From assembly GCF_000152985.1 (NCBI RefSeq), contig NZ_CH672395.1, forward strand, positions 1,959,687 through 2,023,686: a stretch of DNA of 64,000 bases. The letters run 5' to 3'. The position numbers and the translations under genes are program-made. The notes beneath the pieces are model-generated. The model ran no database searches. It had not been told where the DNA came from and worked only from the letters and a program-made list of their open reading frames with translations. The stretch is from Leeuwenhoekiella blandensis MED217 (lineage in GTDB: Bacteria > Bacteroidota > Bacteroidia > Flavobacteriales > Flavobacteriaceae). Below, one piece after another: positions 1-9,023 of the stretch (positions are counted from its first letter, which is position 1; each line of letters begins with the position of its first letter).

Positions 1-995
1 TCTTGGGTGCCTTCCATATCCCAGGTAGATTTACCGATGTGCATTTCCCACCAAATACCAACGTATTTCATTGGAGTAAAATAATCTACATTACCTAAGG
101 CATTAGGATCGTTAAGGTTTAAAATCATTTTAGACTCGATGAGATCGCCGGCTTTGTCCGCTACTTGTATCGTGCGCCAAGGTGTGTTGAAGGGTAATTT
201 AATTTTAGCTTTTCCGCCCAAACGCTCAGAGCCTACGAGTTCGCTCACCATTTTGTTTTCAGAAGGATGTATTTTTAAAGTCATTCCTGCATAATCGGTA
301 AGATCAGCTTCGTGAAAACTCAAATATAAACCGTCTTCCGTTTTCATAGTTACAGGGGTGTTTACTGCGTTTTCTGGAATGTATGAAGCATTCAAATCTT
401 CATTATTTGCTTTAGAAAGTGCATCTATTTCAGAAAACTTGGTCTCATTATAAAGATGCTCGTAGATATCCCAATCTCCCGGAATCCACCAAGTTTTATG
501 ATCGCCGGTTAAAGAGAACTCCGTGTTTTCATCAGTAATTAATAGTTCATCTAGATTGTCTTGCTGCGGAAATTCATAACGAAAACCCACACCATCGTCG
601 TACACTTTGAAATGAATATTCAATTTTCGTTGCTCAGGAGTATTTTCTTCAAGATACACGATGAGTTCATTATACTGGTTTCTCACTTCAAGTTGTTCGC
701 CCCAAGGCATAGCCCAGGTTTCATCTAGCCCGCCGGTTTTAGCATCTATAATGCTGAAATTTTTACTCAATGTATTCAGGTCTTTAAATTCAAAACCCAT
801 AGCAGAAGTATCTATTACAGTTTTTCCGTTGTGCTTGAGCGTGTAGGAAGGCTGACCATCTTCGGTTAGTTGGAAGGTGATTTGGTTTGAATCGTTAGGG
901 GAGGAGACCTGTAAAGTCTCAAACTTGTTTTCTTGCTCGCAGGATGATAAACTTATAATAGTAAGCAAGGCGAAGGCGTATAAAAACTTATTCAT
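1..995 (-). CDS. GH97 family glycoside hydrolase (SusB-like), N-terminal part, cut by window edge
   Basis: The first 331 residues of a secreted glycoside hydrolase; the 3' part lies beyond position 1. The protein starts MNKFLYAFALLTIISLSSC, a lipoprotein signal with the lipid-attached Cys at residue 19. The following region, with ETWAMPWGEQLEVRNQYNEL-type sequence around residues 95-115, is typical of the GH97 N-terminal beta-sandwich. GH97 enzymes are alpha-glucosidases or alpha-galactosidases of the periplasm or outer membrane; the catalytic barrel is outside the window, so the specificity cannot be told. The start is the only ATG that puts the lipobox at the N-terminus. About 180 bases without a gene separate it from the next gene, and I saw no promoter match there. 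Confidence 0.85.
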   Translation of the reverse strand, partial: MNKFLYAFALLTIISLSSCEQENKFETLQVSSPNDSNQITFQLTEDGQPSYTLKHNGKTVIDTSAMGFEFKDLNTLSKNFSIIDAKTGGLDETWAMPWGEQLEVRNQYNELIVYLEENTPEQRKLNIHFKVYDDGVGFRYEFPQQDNLDELLITDENTEFSLTGDHKTWWIPGDWDIYEHLYNETKFSEIDALSKANNEDLNASYIPENAVNTPVTMKTEDGLYLSFHEADLTDYAGMTLKIHPSENKMVSELVGSERLGGKAKIKLPFNTPWRTIQVADKAGDLIESKMILNLNDPNALGNVDYFTPMKYVGIWWEMHIGKSTWDMEGTQ

Positions 996-1177
996 AGTTG
1001 ATAATTAAAAATAAAGATGGTAAAAACTGAATGTGTCTTAGATCTAGTATCAGATAAATTTCTAATAATGAAATAAAACCCTTCAGAAAATAGGCTATTT
1101 TAATTATTTAATAAAATTTAATCGTTGAAATTGAGGTTATTGTGATTTGAAGTCGCGTTTCTAGTAATACGTTAAAC

Positions 1178-1543
1178 TCAAAATAACCCTAATTCATTTG
1201 GAGAATTTTTTTCGACTTCCTGCCCTATATCCCACATCTCAATGACCTTATTGTTCTGGAATTTAGAAATATGTACTACTACAATTTGCATTGTTTTCTT
1301 AGTCACCAGACTATGGGTGATGACCGTATCACCATCAGCATAAATTTTTTTAACCTCAAAACCTGTGTTAGGATTTGCTTGATGATCTTCTTTCATCGCT
1401 TGAATTAAGGCATCTCGTGAACCTTCGAAGTATTGATTGTGATGGATGAAATTCTCGGACACATATTTTGAAAATGCTTTATCAATATTGCCAAAGGCAA
1501 CTTCCTTTAAGAACGCAGCAGAAATAAGTTTAAGGTTGGCCAT
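1178..1543 (-). CDS. SnoaL-like / NTF2-fold protein
   Basis: A 121-aa protein of the SnoaL/NTF2-like cone fold. The order is an N-terminal helix pair (LKEVAFGNIDKAFSKYVSENF), the FIHHN motif common in SnoaL-like proteins, and a beta-rich C-terminal half ending in a WDIGQEV segment. Family members are small enzymes or ligand-binding proteins; no substrate can be named here. There is no signal peptide, so it is probably cytoplasmic. It starts 7 bases after the stop of the DUF2200 gene and is very likely co-transcribed with it. The reading frame is clear, but the function is inferred from the fold only. Confidence 0.75.
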   Translation of the reverse strand: MANLKLISAAFLKEVAFGNIDKAFSKYVSENFIHHNQYFEGSRDALIQAMKEDHQANPNTGFEVKKIYADGDTVITHSLVTKKTMQIVVVHISKFQNNKVIEMWDIGQEVEKNSPNELGLF

Positions 1544-1550
1544 GGCTTTC

Positions 1551-1901
1551 CTATTTTCTAAGAATTTTGTCCATAGATTTGCCCTTTGCTAACTCATCTA
1601 TGAGCTTATCTAGATAGCGTACCTTTTTCATCAAGGGGTCTTCAATATTTTCAATGCGGTGCCCGCAAATTACTCCGGTAATCTTAGAAACATTAGGGTT
1701 GAGTTGAGGCGCTTCGTCAAAGAAGGTTTCAAAATTTGTCTTTTCAGATAAAATACGCTCCAAAGCGTTTTCATCATAACCGGTTAACCAAAAGATTATT
1801 TGATCAACCTCTTCTTTGCTTCGTCCTTTCTTTTCGGCTTTTGTGATGTAGTGCGGATAAACTCCGGAGAAGGCCATTGTGTCGATTCTGTGCTTTGCCA
1901 T
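1551..1901 (-). CDS. DUF2200 family protein
   Basis: A 116-aa cytoplasmic protein of DUF2200: it opens with the conserved stretch [20 protein letters not shown] and contains the IIFWLTGYD segment (about residues 36-44) and an [16 protein letters not shown] tail. Full length for the family; the biochemical function is unknown. It lies 31 bases after the stop of the eCIS ATPase gene, but a TAnnTTTG element in that gap (1924-1931) suggests that it and the following SnoaL-like gene have their own promoter and do not belong to the injection system. Confidence 0.85.
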   Translation of the reverse strand: MAKHRIDTMAFSGVYPHYITKAEKKGRSKEEVDQIIFWLTGYDENALERILSEKTNFETFFDEAPQLNPNVSKITGVICGHRIENIEDPLMKKVRYLDKLIDELAKGKSMDKILRK

Positions 1902-1923
1902 AGTGTGCCGTATAAGTCTTAAT

Positions 1924-1931
1924 CAAATATA
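1924..1931 (-). promoter_or_regulatory. Candidate -7 promoter element for the DUF2200 gene
   Basis: On the minus strand this reads TATATTTG, a perfect match to the Bacteroidota -7 consensus TAnnTTTG, 22 bases before the ATG of the DUF2200 gene. No clear -33 TTG partner was seen. A match of this size can occur by chance in AT-rich DNA. Confidence 0.4.
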
Positions 1932-1932
1932 G

Positions 1933-3258
1933 CTAAAACATCTTTTCTTCTTTTTTGTATTCGCGCTTGAGTGCTCTGAGCAAAATGTCTTTAGTAATGA
2001 TCTGGGTGTTTTGATCTAAAGCTTGTAAACAACAGTAATGCATAACATTGCTAATATGCGCACCCGTAATATCGTAGGTTTTTGCAATGATCTTTAGATC
2101 GATCGCTTTTTCAAATTTGAATCCTTTGGGCAGTGCTTTTTTCCAGAGAACCAAACGTTCCTCATATTCCGGCGGTGTAAAGTGAACCAATGCCTGAAAG
2201 CGTCTGGTAAATGCTGCATCAATATTATTTTTAAAATTGGAGGCTAAAATGACGAGTCCGGGATGCTCTTCTAAACGTTGTAGAAGATAGGAAACTTCTT
2301 GGTTGGCATATTTGTCATGCGCATCGCGCACTTGAGTGCGTTTACCAAAAATAGCATCGGCTTCGTCAAAGAAAAGAATCCAGTTTTTATACTGGGCTTT
2401 GTCAAAAAGTTTAGCCAAGTTTTTTTCGGTCTCACCGATGTATTTTGAAACTACGGTTGAAAGATCGATACGGTAAACTTCGCGGTCTGTATATTTTCCC
2501 AAGAGACTTGCGGTTAACGTCTTTCCTGTTCCGGGCGGACCGTGAAAAAGTACGCGATAGCCTTGCTTAAATCTGCTTGTCGTGTGGTGTTTTTGCTGAA
2601 GCGTTTCGTTATGTTTCAACCATATTTCAAGGTCCCGAATTTCTTGTCGGGTTTCGGCATTAAGAACCAAATCATCCCAGGTAAGTTGTGTTTCGATCTT
2701 TGAAGCAGGAAACTCAATGCTTAACTCAGGTTCTGGTATGTTACCTGTAATGAGCAAAGCCGTGTATTCAGCATCTAAAATCAATGCTCCACTCATTTTG
2801 GGTTCGTTCTTTTCGGGCTTTTCTAGTTGAATGATCTTATTTGCGATAAGTTTACTATGCTTATCAAAATATTGCCAGCTTTGGACTCTCGCTTCTATAT
2901 TTACCCCTGCGATGAGAAACAGTGCAGTCTCTGCAGTGGGTAAGATGCCACGGTGATTTTTGCCTTGTATTCCTCCAAGTTCGGGAAGCTCGCCACCATC
3001 AGGGTAAACTTGATTCACACAAAATTTTAGAAGTTCTGGTGAAAGGTTAGGAGCCATCACAAGTAAGAGTATTGCGATTTCTGCAGAATCTAATTCTAAG
3101 ACTATGATAAGTTGTTTTAATAGCGAGTCGGGGAGGGCTTTACGATCTAATTGTGGTGCTTCGTCAAAGCTCAAATCAGGATTTCTCAATCGCCAAATTA
3201 CAAGCTCTTGCAAATGCTGCATAATTGTATCAAAACCTAAACGTTGTATTGTACTCAT
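1933..3258 (-). CDS. eCIS AAA+ ATPase (Afp15-like)
   Basis: A 441-aa protein with an unassigned N-terminal half (1-200) and one AAA+ domain. The Walker A motif is GPPGTGKT at 240-247 and Walker B is ILFFDE at 294-299, followed by a sensor/arginine-finger region (NNIDAAFTRRF). ATPases of this type are found in nearly all eCIS loci (Afp15 in the Serratia antifeeding prophage) and are thought to help particle assembly or cargo loading; the exact role is not settled. Last gene of the eCIS operon, 5 bases after the muramidase gene. No signal peptide or membrane segment, so cytoplasmic. Confidence 0.93.
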   Translation of the reverse strand: MSTIQRLGFDTIMQHLQELVIWRLRNPDLSFDEAPQLDRKALPDSLLKQLIIVLELDSAEIAILLLVMAPNLSPELLKFCVNQVYPDGGELPELGGIQGKNHRGILPTAETALFLIAGVNIEARVQSWQYFDKHSKLIANKIIQLEKPEKNEPKMSGALILDAEYTALLITGNIPEPELSIEFPASKIETQLTWDDLVLNAETRQEIRDLEIWLKHNETLQQKHHTTSRFKQGYRVLFHGPPGTGKTLTASLLGKYTDREVYRIDLSTVVSKYIGETEKNLAKLFDKAQYKNWILFFDEADAIFGKRTQVRDAHDKYANQEVSYLLQRLEEHPGLVILASNFKNNIDAAFTRRFQALVHFTPPEYEERLVLWKKALPKGFKFEKAIDLKIIAKTYDITGAHISNVMHYCCLQALDQNTQIITKDILLRALKREYKKEEKMF

Positions 3259-3263
3259 AAGGC

Positions 3264-4085
3264 TTATGAGTATTTAGCATAGGCTTTTGCCAGTTTAATA
3301 TCGTATTTGTTTGCAGCGTAACCGGGACCGTTATAGCCTCTGGCGAAAGCTGCCCAATTTTTTGAGCGTAAATGTTTCAGGAGTTTATTGACCTCTAAAA
3401 ACTTCCCAAAAGCCGCCAGATGTTCGCGCTCGTGTTCAAACATTTTTTCTACAAATGCATCAACCGAAGTATAGCCTAAACTTTTAAAATGATAGCCCAT
3501 TATTTGAAACATCCCCCAAGATGCCGAAGCTTGAGCCGAAGCTTTAAAGTCAGGATGGTCACCTAAAGCCGCAGCTTTATTCATACGGTCGTATTCTCCC
3601 AAACCGCCCACATAATAAATGCGTGTCCATTTTTTATAAAGCACATTGGCACTTTCATCAGAAACATAGTTTTTGGGATCTATTCCTTTAGCTTCTAATT
3701 GTCGCCAAAAAATATGACCTTCAAAAAGAATACGCGGTTTATCACCCACCAAAAAACCTTTACCGTTGCTCTCAATTTCATTGACAGCTTTTACCGCAGC
3801 CAACTCTAAGTCATAACGCTGCGCAAAATCAATCAGATCTTGTTCACTAAGCAATTTTGAATTTGCATCAAAAATTTGATTTTCTTGAGCCAGAAGTTTG
3901 CTCCAAGTTTTTAATCCTACGATGCCGTCAACAACCAGATTGTTTTTTTGCTGAAAGTCTTTAACAGCATTATTGGTGTCTAAGCCAAAATAGGTAGAGA
4001 CGTAAACCTCATAGCCTAATTTCTGAAGGAGTTCTTCTAAAAAATATACTTCTTGACCTCGGGAGCGATAGCGTAGTGTTTTCAT
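3264..4085 (-). CDS. N-acetylmuramidase with peptidoglycan-binding domain
   Basis: A 273-aa endolysin-like enzyme expected to cut the glycan strand of peptidoglycan. Residues 4-66 form a PG_binding_1 domain (GLDTNNAVKDFQQKNNLVVDG). Residues 80-273 match the N-acetylmuramidase (DUF3380) family, with the motif NEIESNGKGF at 102-111, where Glu105 is the likely catalytic residue, and the conserved ASWGMFQIMG segment at 188-197. There is no signal peptide, as in phage endolysins. Its place inside the eCIS operon, between the DUF4157 cargo gene and the ATPase gene, suggests a role in freeing particles from the producing cell or as a cargo; the sequence does not decide which. Confidence 0.9.
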   Translation of the reverse strand: MKTLRYRSRGQEVYFLEELLQKLGYEVYVSTYFGLDTNNAVKDFQQKNNLVVDGIVGLKTWSKLLAQENQIFDANSKLLSEQDLIDFAQRYDLELAAVKAVNEIESNGKGFLVGDKPRILFEGHIFWRQLEAKGIDPKNYVSDESANVLYKKWTRIYYVGGLGEYDRMNKAAALGDHPDFKASAQASASWGMFQIMGYHFKSLGYTSVDAFVEKMFEHEREHLAAFGKFLEVNKLLKHLRSKNWAAFARGYNGPGYAANKYDIKLAKAYAKYS

Positions 4086-4121
4086 GGTGTTGATGGATTA
4101 GTTTTTCAGACTTTAAATTAG

Positions 4122-7100
4122 TTATTTTTCTTTTAAAAGCTTGTTAATTAGATCTGTATATCCCGTGTCAATACCTATGCTTTTGGTGATGTTCTTTTCT
4201 TTCTCACCAGATTCAGGATTATCTGAGTCTATAATTTTGCTATTAACTTTGTAAAGCACATTTTGAAACTGTCCAGGTTTTCCTAAGATATCATTTCTTA
4301 CAAGTGTGGTAAGGTCGTTGGCCATATCTCTATTGATATTAGTTACCTGTAGTTCATTGTCTTTTTTAGCTTCTTCATTAATCATAGCTTGTAAAGCAGA
4401 ACGATTTGCTTTTTCTCCTCGTATTGTAGCCTTTACAGACATATCAAAATTAGCTGTACTATGTGTCGAACTAGGGTTAGACAGAAGGTTGGCAATAGTA
4501 TCTTCTTTACCTTTCATGTCTTTTGTATTATATAGGGGGGAACTTGGGTAAATATTCATTGCACTATTTTTTCCTGATCCTCCAAAGCGATCAGCGATAA
4601 GATGGGCATTGTGGAACCCTGCTTGTGCACTATCTGTTTTTCCTCTACTCCCACCAGTAGGCTTTAATTTGAGACGTTCTCCTTTTACTTGTCGTGTTTC
4701 AATTTCGTCAGGGCTGCCCTCTAAGGCCTGCGCGTAGGTAATATCTATTCTAAATTTAGGGTCAATACCTTCTTTTATTTCTTTTCCTTCATCATCATAT
4801 TTTTTAGTATGATATTCGACAATATATTTTCCATTTTCTTCCCAGACTTTTTTCTCTTTTGGAATATAATTGGTGTGTTCTGGGGTACTTGAACTACTAC
4901 TTGAACCTAACTTCAATTTTCCTTCTTCGTCAAATGAGAGTTTAGGGAATGCATCAGAGGCTTCTTTTCTAACAATGATCTTTTTGTTATTGCTTGAGCT
5001 AAAATGATATCCACTGGTATTAACTAATGCTTCGTGATTCTGCCCATAGACGCTTAGCTCTGTATTATTCTTTTTGAGGTATTTTTTTCCTATCTCTTGT
5101 AACATTGCGTTATCTCCGGTTCCTACAGATCCTGGTTCCACACCAATAGTTTCTAAATCACCTGCTATTGTAATAAGCTTTTGTTCTAATGCCTTTTTAC
5201 ATTTTTCAATTTTAGTAGCGTCAGGTGCACCCTTAGCTTCTTCCTTGTTTATTTTTCTTGTAATTGCTCTGGTTTCACTTAAATAGGTATCAATATTAGC
5301 CTCGGCAACCAATCGTTTGTTTTTTTCTTCTCCATCATCCATGGCTTGTGTTTCTTGTTTTGCTTTGAGCAATCGCTCACCTACAAGCTGCTTTTCGCTT
5401 TGAACCATGATCTCTGTTTTTCCGCCTTTTTCCTCCAGAAAAACTTTGTGCGCTTTACCATCTTTTGTTTTAAAGCGTTTTTTGATACCTAACCAGTCTA
5501 CAAATTTTCCAGCAGCTGCTTTTCCTTTACGCACTAATTTTGAAAACGCCTTCTTTGCCTTAAGAATCAGTTTATCAATAGCCTTGTCTATGCGTTGACG
5601 TATGCGCTGAATGAGGTTTTGTACTTTGCGAGCGAGTCCGCTGATGCCTAACAACGAAGCTAGGAAGCCAATGATTACGGGTACGGCACGCCCCAATGCT
5701 TCTTCAATTTTAGAGGCAATAGCCCCAACGTTTCCTGAAGCCACTGCTTTTACACCTTCGATAAATGCATTGACCAAAGCCATAATTTGACTTCCCCGTT
5801 CTATAAAGAATTTGACAATGTCGATGATCATCATCGCGGCTTTGACAAAGGCACCCGCCGGACTCATCAATCCTAAAACCCACTTGATTCCGGCGTCAAC
5901 TACGGTGGTAATGATCATATCCTGAATGCCTTCGATCACCGTTTCTTTTAGATCAGTGAACTGTTCTTTAATGTATTCCCAAATGCCGGCAATTCCATCG
6001 GTTCTGATGATTTGAAAAAGTTCAAAGCCCAATTCTAAAGCTTGTACTACCGGTTCACCCAGAAGTTTTACTGCTTTTTGTCGCATATAATCCCAGGTGA
6101 GCCCGAGGACTTGCATCACCAGGCTAAATATTCCTTTCAAGCTAAAAATATCTTCCGGAATTGTGATTCCCATCGGCCCTAAGGCACCGGTTAACCACGT
6201 TACTAAACCATTCATCAAGTGCGTCATGATGTTGGTACCGAAATTCAAAAAGCCTTCTTTCACACCGCGTATCAAATTCATCAAGAATCCGATAGGATCA
6301 GATATGATCGCACCTATTGCTTCTAATGCTGCACTCAATAAATTGGTGAGCATATTCTTGATATTGATGATCGTTTGAATGACGCCCATAACAGCACCCA
6401 TCGCCATATCAATAAGTCCGCGATTTTCCGCTTGCATTTCTTCAATACGCGCATCTACTTCAGCAAGACTTTCCTGATATTGTTGTGCAAGAGATTCAAT
6501 TAGTTCGTCTTGCTTGCTATTTACAGCATGTTCTAGGTCGTCAAACCTGCTTTGAATAGTTCCCGCGGCTTCCTCGGCGATATCCTGAAGCTCCTGAGGC
6601 TGACTTGCAACATAATCTGCAATTTGTTGTTTGCCTTCAGCAATTTTAGCTTTTGCTTCGGTGAGTTGTTGAGCGATATATTCCGCGATGCTTGTAAGCT
6701 CACTATCCATCGCCTCGATGTATTTTTCTCTTCCTTCTTCAAAAAAAGCATTGACCTCATCGGGCAAACCAGTAAATGCATCACCCACCCAAGTTACGGC
6801 ACCACCTAAACCGCTGTAGCGTTCAGCTTTATAAGCATCAATTTTGCGTGCTACATAATCCTCAAATACCTTCTTGGCCTTTTCTGCTGCAGTGGTAAAC
6901 TTAGATGCTACCTGTTCTTCGAGTTCGCTTAAAATTGTCTCAACTGCATTTTTTGTGCTTTCAAACAGGATGTTGATTTCTGAAGCAATGCGTTCTCGGG
7001 CAGCGCTGTTAGCAGTTGCTGTGTTTTGTTGCTCCAGTTGAGCACTTCCCAGCGAGGCAGCTCTGCTGTTATGCATAGCGTTAAGTTGGGAATTGCTGTT

Positions 7101-8675
7101 TTGCTGTGCAGAATTTTGTGCGGAAGTTAAACTTGCGTGCTCTGAGGCTCTAAATGCTGTCGGCGCTTGATTCGCGTGTTCACGAGCTTCATTCGTTGCG
7201 CTTAAGGCGCTATTGAAGGCAGGTTCGTTGCTGTTATGAAGCATATCGTCAGTGACTTGATTTGCCTCTAATTGCTGATCTATTTCATTTACGTTTTGTT
7301 GTAAAGGAGCCTGTACCTGACTGTCAGGACGGGGAGGAGGTGCAGCTGCGTTTGCGTTTACAGGTGCTGGTCGCTGACCTAAGGGAGCCTCAGGAATGTT
7401 AGCAACCTCACGTTGTGCCACTGAATTAGGATCTGGCGCTGTAGTGGCCGCCTGATCAATTGCTCCAGATGCTTGCTGACTCTCTGCATTGGCCATTCCA
7501 ACTCCAGCTTGAGTGACCGAGTCAATATTATTATTGCTCTCAAAGTCATCAGCCTCTTCTTCATTTGCCGGAAGCTGCATTGCCTCAATACGTTCCATCA
7601 GGCGATTTTTGAAACTTACAGCATCAAAAACTCCCGGTTCTTGCGCATTCATTACCTCAACTTGATTAGCTTGAGCACCGCCCATTTGTTCATTAGCAGC
7701 ACGTGGTGCAGCCAACGCACCTGCTTGAGCAGAAACGGCGGCATTGGGCGTTGTTTGAGCAGCCCTTGATCTGTTTTTAATGGATTCGGTTAATTCTTGA
7801 AAGGCTTCATTTTCTTGAGCAGAAGCAGGGTATTTAGGATCTTGATTTTTAGTTTGTTCTGAATTTTCCTGAGAATGAAATTGCTCTTTCTTTGTTGCTT
7901 CTGAATTTTGCTTCACAGGTTCTGAAATAGAATCCTGCTTTGGAACTGCTGTATCCTTTGATGAAACAGTTGCTTTTTTAGGTTTTGACGGATTGGTTGT
8001 CACCGATTTGTTAGTAGCAATTGCTCCTTGCTGAATCGCATGCGTCAATTCGTGTGCAAGCAAGCCATCACCTTCGGGTGATCCCGGCGCATATTTGCCC
8101 TCATTAAAGTAAATATCACGACCAGAAGTGAATGCCTGCGCACCAAGATCTGCACTCATTTTTTGGGCATTGGCATCGGTGTGAATACGCACATCAGACA
8201 AATTGGTACCGAAATTCTGCTCCATTCTGGTTTGCGTAGCTGGAGCCATAGGTTCGCCATTGTGCTTATTATTTTTTAACCGTTCCTGAATACTTGTAGA
8301 TGGAGTGGCAGTAGTTTGCGATTTTGCTTGAAGGGTTTCTTCCTCATTTTCTTCAGTTTTAGCTTGTACTGTTTCCTCTTCTTCTTTTGCCTGAACAGTT
8401 TCTTCCTCTTCACTTTTTTTCTGAACCTGGTCTTCCTCCAGCGCTTTGAGTTGAATCCCCGGTTTTATGGTTTGTGCGAGCGGCTTCTGTTGGACTTTGG
8501 TTGCTGAATTTCCATGGGTGTTTTCAACAACTTGTTGCGCTACCGTATCTGCTTCCTGCTCATACTTATCTCCAGATTGCCCCATTTTGAGCTTTGCCTG
8601 AACTTTAAAAAAGGCAGCTTTAGAAGGTTTTTTGGTATCTGTAGACGGAGTTCTATTTTTAGCAAAAGCAGGCAT
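4122..8675 (-). CDS. DUF4157 protein with C-terminal HNH-like nuclease domain, likely eCIS cargo toxin
   Basis: A 1517-aa mosaic protein. Residues 80-120 hold acidic EEEETVQAK-type repeats. Residues 138-218 are a DUF4157 domain with the zinc-protease-like motif HELTH at 208-212. Residues 220-520 are a low-complexity Gln/Ala/Asn-rich linker. Residues 520-760 are long charged helices, probably coiled coil. About 760-1080 is a helix-rich, strongly hydrophobic block. The C-terminus has HNAHLIADRFGG (from 1355) followed by NIYPSSPLYN (1374-1383), the pattern of beta-beta-alpha-metal non-specific nucleases found in polymorphic toxins. DUF4157 proteins are known eCIS-associated effectors. No immunity gene is recognisable next to it, which would fit a target outside the producer. 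The DNA for the C-terminal part is clearly more AT-rich than the middle. The catalytic role is inferred from motifs. Confidence 0.88.
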   Translation of the reverse strand: MPAFAKNRTPSTDTKKPSKAAFFKVQAKLKMGQSGDKYEQEADTVAQQVVENTHGNSATKVQQKPLAQTIKPGIQLKALEEDQVQKKSEEEETVQAKEEEETVQAKTEENEEETLQAKSQTTATPSTSIQERLKNNKHNGEPMAPATQTRMEQNFGTNLSDVRIHTDANAQKMSADLGAQAFTSGRDIYFNEGKYAPGSPEGDGLLAHELTHAIQQGAIATNKSVTTNPSKPKKATVSSKDTAVPKQDSISEPVKQNSEATKKEQFHSQENSEQTKNQDPKYPASAQENEAFQELTESIKNRSRAAQTTPNAAVSAQAGALAAPRAANEQMGGAQANQVEVMNAQEPGVFDAVSFKNRLMERIEAMQLPANEEEADDFESNNNIDSVTQAGVGMANAESQQASGAIDQAATTAPDPNSVAQREVANIPEAPLGQRPAPVNANAAAPPPRPDSQVQAPLQQNVNEIDQQLEANQVTDDMLHNSNEPAFNSALSATNEAREHANQAPTAFRASEHASLTSAQNSAQQNSNSQLNAMHNSRAASLGSAQLEQQNTATANSAARERIASEINILFESTKNAVETILSELEEQVASKFTTAAEKAKKVFEDYVARKIDAYKAERYSGLGGAVTWVGDAFTGLPDEVNAFFEEGREKYIEAMDSELTSIAEYIAQQLTEAKAKIAEGKQQIADYVASQPQELQDIAEEAAGTIQSRFDDLEHAVNSKQDELIESLAQQYQESLAEVDARIEEMQAENRGLIDMAMGAVMGVIQTIINIKNMLTNLLSAALEAIGAIISDPIGFLMNLIRGVKEGFLNFGTNIMTHLMNGLVTWLTGALGPMGITIPEDIFSLKGIFSLVMQVLGLTWDYMRQKAVKLLGEPVVQALELGFELFQIIRTDGIAGIWEYIKEQFTDLKETVIEGIQDMIITTVVDAGIKWVLGLMSPAGAFVKAAMMIIDIVKFFIERGSQIMALVNAFIEGVKAVASGNVGAIASKIEEALGRAVPVIIGFLASLLGISGLARKVQNLIQRIRQRIDKAIDKLILKAKKAFSKLVRKGKAAAGKFVDWLGIKKRFKTKDGKAHKVFLEEKGGKTEIMVQSEKQLVGERLLKAKQETQAMDDGEEKNKRLVAEANIDTYLSETRAITRKINKEEAKGAPDATKIEKCKKALEQKLITIAGDLETIGVEPGSVGTGDNAMLQEIGKKYLKKNNTELSVYGQNHEALVNTSGYHFSSSNNKKIIVRKEASDAFPKLSFDEEGKLKLGSSSSSSTPEHTNYIPKEKKVWEENGKYIVEYHTKKYDDEGKEIKEGIDPKFRIDITYAQALEGSPDEIETRQVKGERLKLKPTGGSRGKTDSAQAGFHNAHLIADRFGGSGKNSAMNIYPSSPLYNTKDMKGKEDTIANLLSNPSSTHSTANFDMSVKATIRGEKANRSALQAMINEEAKKDNELQVTNINRDMANDLTTLVRNDILGKPGQFQNVLYKVNSKIIDSDNPESGEKEKNITKSIGIDTGYTDLINKLLKEK

Positions 8676-8687
8676 AACTTAAACTTT

Positions 8688-9011
8688 TTACAGAATTAGG
8701 GTTACTGCTTTACTCACAATGAGTTTAATAGCGGCGTTCTTAAAAAGACCTATTTTTATCTTTGACACACCAGCTTTTTCAAGGGTTTGAATGATCAAAA
8801 GGTCTTTTTGACTTTGCAGTAAAAGTTCAAATTCTGCAGGAGTGATGGCACCTTGATTGAGTAATAAAACCCAGCGTTCTAATTTATCTTTTGACTGCTC
8901 TAAGAACAGATCAACATCGTTTTTAATAAGGCTGCTTTCTTCATCAAAGCGTTCTTTGACCAAATCAAGAATTCCCGCTTTTATCGATTTGTAGAGTTCT
9001 TTAAAATCCAT
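8688..9011 (-). CDS. Small helical protein in eCIS operon, function unknown
   Basis: A 107-aa protein I do not recognise. It is mostly helical, with a charged N-terminal half (ELYKSIKAGILDLVKERFDEE) and a hydrophobic C-terminus (AAIKLIVSKAVTLIL). No signal peptide. It ends 12 bases before the start of the DUF4157 toxin gene and starts 12 bases after the lipoprotein gene, so it is co-transcribed with both. Its size and its position directly before the putative cargo would suit a loading adaptor or chaperone, but nothing in the sequence proves this. Confidence 0.75.
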   Translation of the reverse strand: MDFKELYKSIKAGILDLVKERFDEESSLIKNDVDLFLEQSKDKLERWVLLLNQGAITPAEFELLLQSQKDLLIIQTLEKAGVSKIKIGLFKNAAIKLIVSKAVTLIL

Positions 9012-9023
9012 AATTCAAATTTT

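Noticed and set aside
6533-6809. Open frames on both strands inside the DUF4157 toxin gene
   Set aside because: They lie wholly inside a well-supported 1517-aa gene, show no recognisable domain and have the unnatural composition of out-of-frame reads.
7379-7769. Further open frames within the toxin linker region
   Set aside because: The Gln/Ala-rich coding repeats leave other frames open by chance; no start context or homology.
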